From JBBSOK01 sp965219125 (GTDB lineage: Bacteria; Bacteroidota; Bacteroidia; Flavobacteriales; Flavobacteriaceae), in NCBI GenBank assembly GCA_965219125.1, contig CBDCMO010000002.1, forward strand, positions 2,666,001 through 2,730,000: a stretch of 64,000 nt of DNA. The letters run 5' to 3'. Each line of letters begins with the position of its first letter. The first letter of the stretch is position 1. The translations under genes were made by a program, and so were the position numbers. The notes under the pieces were generated by a model that saw nothing but the letters and a program-made list of their open reading frames with translations, ran no database searches and was not told the origin of the DNA. Shown here one piece after another: positions 59,843 through 64,000 of the stretch.

Positions 59843-60346
59843 TCAGTTTAATTTTAAGCTGTACAGCATCAATTGCTCATTACTTTCTTTTTCAATCACC
59901 AACTTTTTATATTTGAAACTTAATTTTATCAGCAGTTTTTGTGAGCTTAAATTATCTACTGCCGTAATTGCCAATAATGTTTTTAATTTAAATTCTGTCT
60001 TTGCAGCTTCAACCAAGGTCGCATTACTTTCAAATGCATACCCTTTATTTTCGAAGGCTGGCAAAAAAGCAAAACCTAAATCTATACCATCTAAACCGTC
60101 ACGATCATACAAACCGCAGGAACCTACTTTTACATTGTCTTCTTTTCGGATTACAATATAATTTCCATAACCCAAACGCTCAAACTGCGGCAACATTCGT
60201 ACAGTTATATACTTTGCAGCATCTTCCAATGTATTTACTTTTCTATCACCAATAAATTGTTTCCATTTTGGAGTGTTTAAAAGTTCTAAAACAAAACCAG
60301 CATCTTCTGTATTTGTTGGTTTTAGGATTAGGCGTTCGGTTTCCAT
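59843..60346 (-). CDS. GNAT-family N-acetyltransferase (RimJ/RimL type)
   Basis: 167 residues from the ATG at 60346 (METERLILKPTNTED). The start TERLILxP, the central IVIRKEDNVKVGSCGLY and the acetyl-CoA region LGFAFLPAFENKGYAFE are typical of Acetyltransf_3. The end shows SFKYKKLV, the usual RimJ-like last strand. The substrate is unknown. It is embedded in the kynurenine operon, 2 bp upstream of the semialdehyde dehydrogenase, so co-expression is likely though a role in the pathway is not evident. Confidence 0.82.
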   Translation of the reverse strand: METERLILKPTNTEDAGFVLELLNTPKWKQFIGDRKVNTLEDAAKYITVRMLPQFERLGYGNYIVIRKEDNVKVGSCGLYDRDGLDGIDLGFAFLPAFENKGYAFESNATLVEAAKTEFKLKTLLAITAVDNLSSQKLLIKLSFKYKKLVIEKESNEQLMLYSLKLN

Positions 60347-60389
60347 TATTTTATATTCTTGCATCTGATTGAATAAGATTGTCTAGCAG

Positions 60390-60417
60390 ACCTGCCTGCC
60401 AAGGCACGCAGGCAGGT
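60390..60417. repeat. GC-rich palindromic repeat (ACCTGCCTGC type)
   Basis: 10-bp perfect arms ACCTGCCTGC and GCAGGCAGGT (60390-60399 with 60408-60417) around an 8-base loop. This class is dispersed in Bacteroidota genomes, as far as I recall. The GC content contrasts with its AT-rich surroundings. Confidence 0.8.
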
Positions 60418-60454
60418 TGAGCGGATTTTCGCAGAAATGAAATTTTAAAAAGTT

Positions 60455-60916
60455 TCATAATTCATCTTTCTTAATTGGAGAATAAGCCATCGCCTTAATT
60501 TCAACCACCAAATGCGGATGCGGTAATTGATGCACGGCAACAGTAGTACGCGTTGGGCCAGTTTCTTTGTTGAAAAATTTTGCGTAAACTTCATTATAAC
60601 CCGCAAAGTCATTCATATTTACCAAAAAGCTGGTAACATCTACAACGTCTGCCATTGTTGCGCCTTCTGTTGCTAAAAAGTCTTTAATATTTTCAAGAAC
60701 CGCACGAGTTTGCTCTTTTATATCAAAATGCATCGTGCCCATTTCGTCAATTTTATGAACGCCTGCAAAGGTATTATCCGCCAATCTTGAACTTGTTCCG
60801 CTTATAAATATAAAATCTCCAACGCGTTTCACGTGCGGATATGCACCTCGAGGAGTTGCTTTGCCTTCTATTACTTTTCCGCGAAGGAGAGAATCTTTTT
60901 GTTTTTCTTCCATCAT
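60455..60916 (-). CDS. RidA-family protein, probable 2-aminomuconate deaminase
   Basis: 153 residues from the ATG at 60916. The protein is a member of the RidA/YjgF/UK114 family (chorismate-mutase-like trimer). Conserved blocks are GDFIFISGTSSR, FDIKEQTRAVLENIKDFL, DVVDVTSFLVNMNDF and GPTRTTVAVHQLPHPHLVVEIKA in broken form; the arginine in GPTRTTV is the carboxylate-binding residue. By position between kmo and the semialdehyde dehydrogenase, it is likely the 2-aminomuconate deaminase (AmnD type) rather than general RidA; this is an inference. It starts 1 bp after the kmo stop; two ATGs lie in tandem (60916, 60913). Confidence 0.82.
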   Translation of the reverse strand: MMEEKQKDSLLRGKVIEGKATPRGAYPHVKRVGDFIFISGTSSRLADNTFAGVHKIDEMGTMHFDIKEQTRAVLENIKDFLATEGATMADVVDVTSFLVNMNDFAGYNEVYAKFFNKETGPTRTTVAVHQLPHPHLVVEIKAMAYSPIKKDEL

Positions 60917-60917
60917 T

Positions 60918-62360
60918 TTATTTTTTTCCAAAAGCAATTTCGTCATCGTGAAGAATGGCTTCGGTTTCTTTTTTCACCAATTTAAACTTATCTCTTAAAT
61001 CCATTTCTTCAGGTAATCTTTCATCATCCAATAAATTTAAGATTGCTTTATCTTGTGCTCTGCCGCGCTTTAAGGCTTCGGAATATGTTATTGTTTCTTT
61101 AAATGTTACCAAGGCATATTTGCTGTAATATTCTTCCGGAAATTCAGCTTCAAAAGCAGTTTCCAACTTTCTTTTTCGTTGAAAAATTTCCATCGCGGTG
61201 TGTTCTTTCATTTCGTGGAAATTATCCACAGCTAAATCGGCAATTGCATCTGTATCTTTCTTCCGAAGCTTTTCGTATTCCTTAAAAATCATTTCCCAAT
61301 CTACTCCTTCCCCTTGGGAAGGCTGGGATGGGAAATGATCATCCAAAATCTCATCAAAAACAACAACATCTTCAAAGCTTGCATTCATTCCTTGGCCATA
61401 AAATGGTACAATTGCGTGGGCTGCATCACCCAAAAGAAGTGTTTTTCCAAAGGCGTTCCAAGGAGAACATTTTATCGTTCCCAAAGGTCCGGTTGGATTA
61501 TTAAAAAATTCTTCGGAAAGGTTTGGAATCATTTCAACTACATCAGGAAATTCTTTGTTAAAATATTCTTCAACCATCTCGGGCGTTGTCAAATTTGCAA
61601 AGCAATAATCGCTGTTTTCATACGGTAGAAATAAGGTTACGGTAAAGCTTCCGTCCAAATTTGGTAGTGCAATCAACATATCTTCGCCTCTTGGCCAAAT
61701 ATGCAGCGCATTTATATACGTTCGATACCCTTTATTTTCTGAATTTTTTTCATGTTCAGGAAGTGCGGGAATTTCAAGTTCCTTGTAACCGTGCGATAAC
61801 CATTGCTGCGAAAAACTGAACAAAAATTTATGGTTTTCATACATTGTTTTTCTAACTGAAGAACCTGCGCCATCTGTCCCAAAAATTGCACCTGCCGAAA
61901 TTGTGATTTCTTCTTTGGTATTATAATCTCTAAAAATTGCAGAACCGTTTTCTAAATCTACAGATTCACAAGCGTGATTAAAAATTAGATTTACATTCGG
62001 CATTTTTTCGGCTTCGTCCAACAAAAGCATGTTTAAACCTGGCCGCGAAATGGAATTTATATATTCATCTTTTCTACCGCTGTATTTACTTAAAAAAGTA
62101 TTGCCAGCTTTATCGTGAATCATTCTGCCGTTCATCGGGATGCACAATTTTTTTGCTTCCTTTTCAACACCTGCAAGCCGTAAACCTCTTAAACCTCGAT
62201 CGCTTAAGGCTAAATTTATGGAGCGTCCGGCATCTTGTGTGGTTTTTCTTAAATCGGGACGTTTTTCTACTAAGGTTACTTCAAAACCGCGTTGTGCCAT
62301 TCGCAAGGCAAGTAAGCTGCCGCAAAGTCCGGCGCCGATTATTAGGATATTTTTATTCAT
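60918..62360 (-). CDS. kmo: Kynurenine 3-monooxygenase
   Basis: It hydroxylates L-kynurenine to 3-hydroxykynurenine with NADPH and O2, using FAD. The 480-residue protein starts MNKNILIIGAGLCGSLLALRMAQRG, with the GxGxxG FAD motif (G9, G11, G14). FRPDLRKTTQDAGRSINLALSDRGLRGL contains the Arg-Ser-Ile-Asn block that is diagnostic of KMO. DG-motif and the second FAD block LLLGDAAHAIVPFYGQGMNASFEDV are present. No C-terminal membrane segment is needed in bacteria. It is immediately upstream of the deaminase gene (1-bp gap). Confidence 0.94.
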   Translation of the reverse strand: MNKNILIIGAGLCGSLLALRMAQRGFEVTLVEKRPDLRKTTQDAGRSINLALSDRGLRGLRLAGVEKEAKKLCIPMNGRMIHDKAGNTFLSKYSGRKDEYINSISRPGLNMLLLDEAEKMPNVNLIFNHACESVDLENGSAIFRDYNTKEEITISAGAIFGTDGAGSSVRKTMYENHKFLFSFSQQWLSHGYKELEIPALPEHEKNSENKGYRTYINALHIWPRGEDMLIALPNLDGSFTVTLFLPYENSDYCFANLTTPEMVEEYFNKEFPDVVEMIPNLSEEFFNNPTGPLGTIKCSPWNAFGKTLLLGDAAHAIVPFYGQGMNASFEDVVVFDEILDDHFPSQPSQGEGVDWEMIFKEYEKLRKKDTDAIADLAVDNFHEMKEHTAMEIFQRKRKLETAFEAEFPEEYYSKYALVTFKETITYSEALKRGRAQDKAILNLLDDERLPEEMDLRDKFKLVKKETEAILHDDEIAFGKK

Positions 62361-62453
62361 ATTATAAATTTGAATGTTGACATAAGACGAAATGACTTAC
62401 GGCGTAAGAATAATTCTTTTAATATAGTCAAATTCCTTCGTCAAAAAGTCGTG

Positions 62454-63719
62454 TCATTTTTTTAAAACTTCTTTCAACTTCTGTGAAAACGTAAACACAT
62501 CTTCAAAACTATTATAAAGTGGGGCAGGAGCAACCCTAATAACATCGGGTTCGCGCCAATCGCTTATTACGCCTACTTCGGTAAGCTTTGAATGTAAATT
62601 TTTGTCGGCATTTTTTACTTGTATGGAAAGTTGGCAGCCGCGTTCTTCTGCTTTTTTTGGGGTAATTACGGTTATAGATTCGTTTTTCATTTCATCTAAT
62701 AGAAATTCTAAAAAACCAGTAAGTTTTTCAGATTTTGCCCTAATATTTTCAAAACCTGCTTCTGCAAATGTATCCAGCGAAGCTCTAATTGCTGCCATTG
62801 ATAGTATCGGCGGATTGCTTAATTGCCAGCCTTCTGCGCCCGGCAAAGGATCAAATTCGTGGCGCATATTAAAACGTGTTTTTTTGTTATGTCCCCACCA
62901 ACCTGCAAAACGGTTGAGGTTTTCATTATTCGCGTGCCTTTCGTGTACAAAACATCCGCCCAAACTTCCTGGGCCGCTGTTTAAATATTTATAGGTACAC
63001 CAAACGGCAAAATCTGCGCCTGTTTCGTGGAGGTTGGGTTGAATATTTCCCGCGCCATGAGCCAAATCGAACCCAACTAAACAATCATATCGATGCCCGA
63101 GTTCAGTAATTTTTTTCAACGGAAAAGATTGACCTGTGTAATAATTGGTGCTGCCAATCATCAATAATGCAATTTCATTTCCGTGATTTTTCATTATTTC
63201 TTCCAAGTCTTCAAATCGGCAGATATCTTCACCTTTTCTGGGTTTCCATTGTATTAATCCATCTTTTGGGTCGATACCGTGAAACTTCAGCTGACTTTCA
63301 ACCGCGTATTTATCGCTTGGAAATGCGTCACTTTCAACTACAATTTTATATTTCAACTTTGTGGGCTGAAAAAATGAAACCATCATTAAATGTAAATTGG
63401 TTGTAAGCGTATTCATTACAACGACTTCAGAAGATTTTGCGCCAACAATTTTTGCCATATTTTCGGTAAGAAATTCGTGATAAGGCAACCAAGGATGTTT
63501 TGCTTCAGTGTGACCTTCAACCCCATAATCTGCCCAATCTTTTAAAACTTCTTTTATATATTGTGAAGTAATTTTTGGTTGCAATCCGAGAGAATTTCCG
63601 CAGAGATAAATTTGCGTTTCACCATTTTTAGTAGTTGGTAAATGAAATTTGTTTCTAAAGGAGGCTAAAGAGTCTTTTGCATCTAATGATTTGGCAAATT
63701 CTAAGGAGTTTTTGTACAT
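62454..63719 (-). CDS. kynU: Kynureninase
   Basis: 421 residues from the ATG at 63719 (MYKNSLEFAKSLDA). PLP enzyme that cleaves kynurenine or 3-hydroxykynurenine to (3-hydroxy)anthranilate and alanine. The PLP lysine is in AVWCTYKYLNSGPGSLGG, the Asp contacts in VGFDLAHGAGN and the conserved YLCGNSLGLQP is near the N-terminus. GWWGHNKKTRFNM is a substrate-side block. It is the first gene of the minus-strand kynurenine cluster, with a promoter just upstream; kmo follows after 93 bp. Confidence 0.94.
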   Translation of the reverse strand: MYKNSLEFAKSLDAKDSLASFRNKFHLPTTKNGETQIYLCGNSLGLQPKITSQYIKEVLKDWADYGVEGHTEAKHPWLPYHEFLTENMAKIVGAKSSEVVVMNTLTTNLHLMMVSFFQPTKLKYKIVVESDAFPSDKYAVESQLKFHGIDPKDGLIQWKPRKGEDICRFEDLEEIMKNHGNEIALLMIGSTNYYTGQSFPLKKITELGHRYDCLVGFDLAHGAGNIQPNLHETGADFAVWCTYKYLNSGPGSLGGCFVHERHANNENLNRFAGWWGHNKKTRFNMRHEFDPLPGAEGWQLSNPPILSMAAIRASLDTFAEAGFENIRAKSEKLTGFLEFLLDEMKNESITVITPKKAEERGCQLSIQVKNADKNLHSKLTEVGVISDWREPDVIRVAPAPLYNSFEDVFTFSQKLKEVLKK

Positions 63720-63746
63720 ATAAGGACATAATTGGTCGAATGCTAA

Positions 63747-63775
63747 CAAAAATAGCAATTTAAATCAAGTTCCAA
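63747..63775 (-). promoter_or_regulatory. Promoter of the kynurenine operon
   Basis: On the minus strand, TTGG (63772-63775) is followed after about 18 bp by TATTTTTG (63747-63754), in agreement with the Bacteroidota consensus. It is 27 bp upstream of the kynU ATG. Confidence 0.5.
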
Positions 63776-63985
63776 GTGTATTAATAAAGTACTATCTTAC
63801 GTTTATGCAAAAAATAATAGGATTATAGAAAGTTTTAAATGAATAAATTTTTAAGTTCTTAATTTCAAAATCATTATGTTAATACGAAGTTAAATTGTTA
63901 TTTTTGAATGACTTTTAATAACTTGAAAATCAGATCAAAAATTTGAGTCATTGCTTACAATCATTAATTAATTCAAAAGTTTTTT

Positions 63986-64000
63986 ATGATTAAAAAACTA
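63986..64000 (+). CDS. Possible gene start cut by the window edge
   Basis: ATG followed by codons for Ile-Lys-Lys-Leu, the usual beginning of an exported-protein signal peptide. Only five codons are visible. Upstream, 63776-63985 is AT-rich with no other feature. Confidence 0.3.

Overview
The window is about 64 kb of low-GC chromosomal DNA from a member of the Bacteroidota, most likely the family Flavobacteriaceae. The evidence is consistent: many secreted proteins end in type IX secretion system (T9SS) sorting domains, there is a T9SS plug protein (DUF5103), a complete Na+-translocating NADH:quinone reductase operon, TANNTTTG-type -7 promoter boxes, no clear Shine-Dalgarno sequences, and Bacteroidota-restricted families (DUF3667, DUF6702, Omp28-like, GxxExxY). 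An Aequorivita-like genus would fit, but the sequence alone does not prove the genus. I see no rRNA, tRNA or CRISPR array.

Layout. 1-8.5 kb: the end of a TrkH potassium transporter, a decayed purT remnant, a large T9SS cargo protein, an aminotransferase with a fatty acid desaturase, rsmG and a NUDIX hydrolase. 8.7-16.5 kb: envelope thiol and secretion genes (two Omp28-like CxxC proteins, a TlpA-like thioredoxin with a DUF6029-like barrel, one small T9SS cargo), interrupted by an intact IS3-family element with 3-bp target duplications. 16.6-23.7 kb: P5C dehydrogenase, NRDE protein, ApaG with DUF3667, a group II PLP decarboxylase and the T9SS plug protein. 23.8-30.1 kb: nqrABCDEF, closed by a strong terminator. 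30.2-38.6 kb: a TPR/HTH membrane regulator, a 1,689-residue T9SS adhesin-like protein, then a small conserved protein paired with apbE, whose product flavinylates NqrB and NqrC. 38.6-42.7 kb: an SBBP-propeller cargo and a type B sorting cargo, separated by relics. 42.8-47.8 kb: a methyltransferase, a GxxExxY gene framed by inverted repeats, map, a HAD phosphatase, gpmI and an M15 peptidase. 47.9-55.6 kb: GNAT, peptidase E, two carboxypeptidase-regulatory-domain proteins (the second broken by a stop), DUF6702, an M1 peptidase, a thioredoxin-like protein, tatA and PAP2. 55.6-63.7 kb: a minus-strand kynurenine-degradation cluster (kynU, kmo, 2-aminomuconate deaminase, GNAT, aminomuconate-semialdehyde dehydrogenase, a divergent SDR, an ACMSD-like decarboxylase, an O-methyltransferase).

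How the genes work together. NQR and ApbE form a respiratory sodium pump with its flavin-attachment enzyme. The kynurenine genes convert kynurenine towards 2-oxocrotonate-type products, but the 3-hydroxyanthranilate dioxygenase step is not encoded in the window. The T9SS plug protein and at least six sorting-domain proteins belong to the same secretion route.

The most unusual material is genome-decay and mobile-DNA structure. The GxxExxY gene lies in a 553-bp unit bounded by modular inverted repeats; one end supplies the stop codon of map and the other end lies over the missing start of the neighbouring methyltransferase. There is also a purT ghost, a duplicated relic of the apbE 3' end on the far side of an SBBP gene, and a recent-looking nonsense mutation in a carboxypeptidase-regulatory-domain gene.
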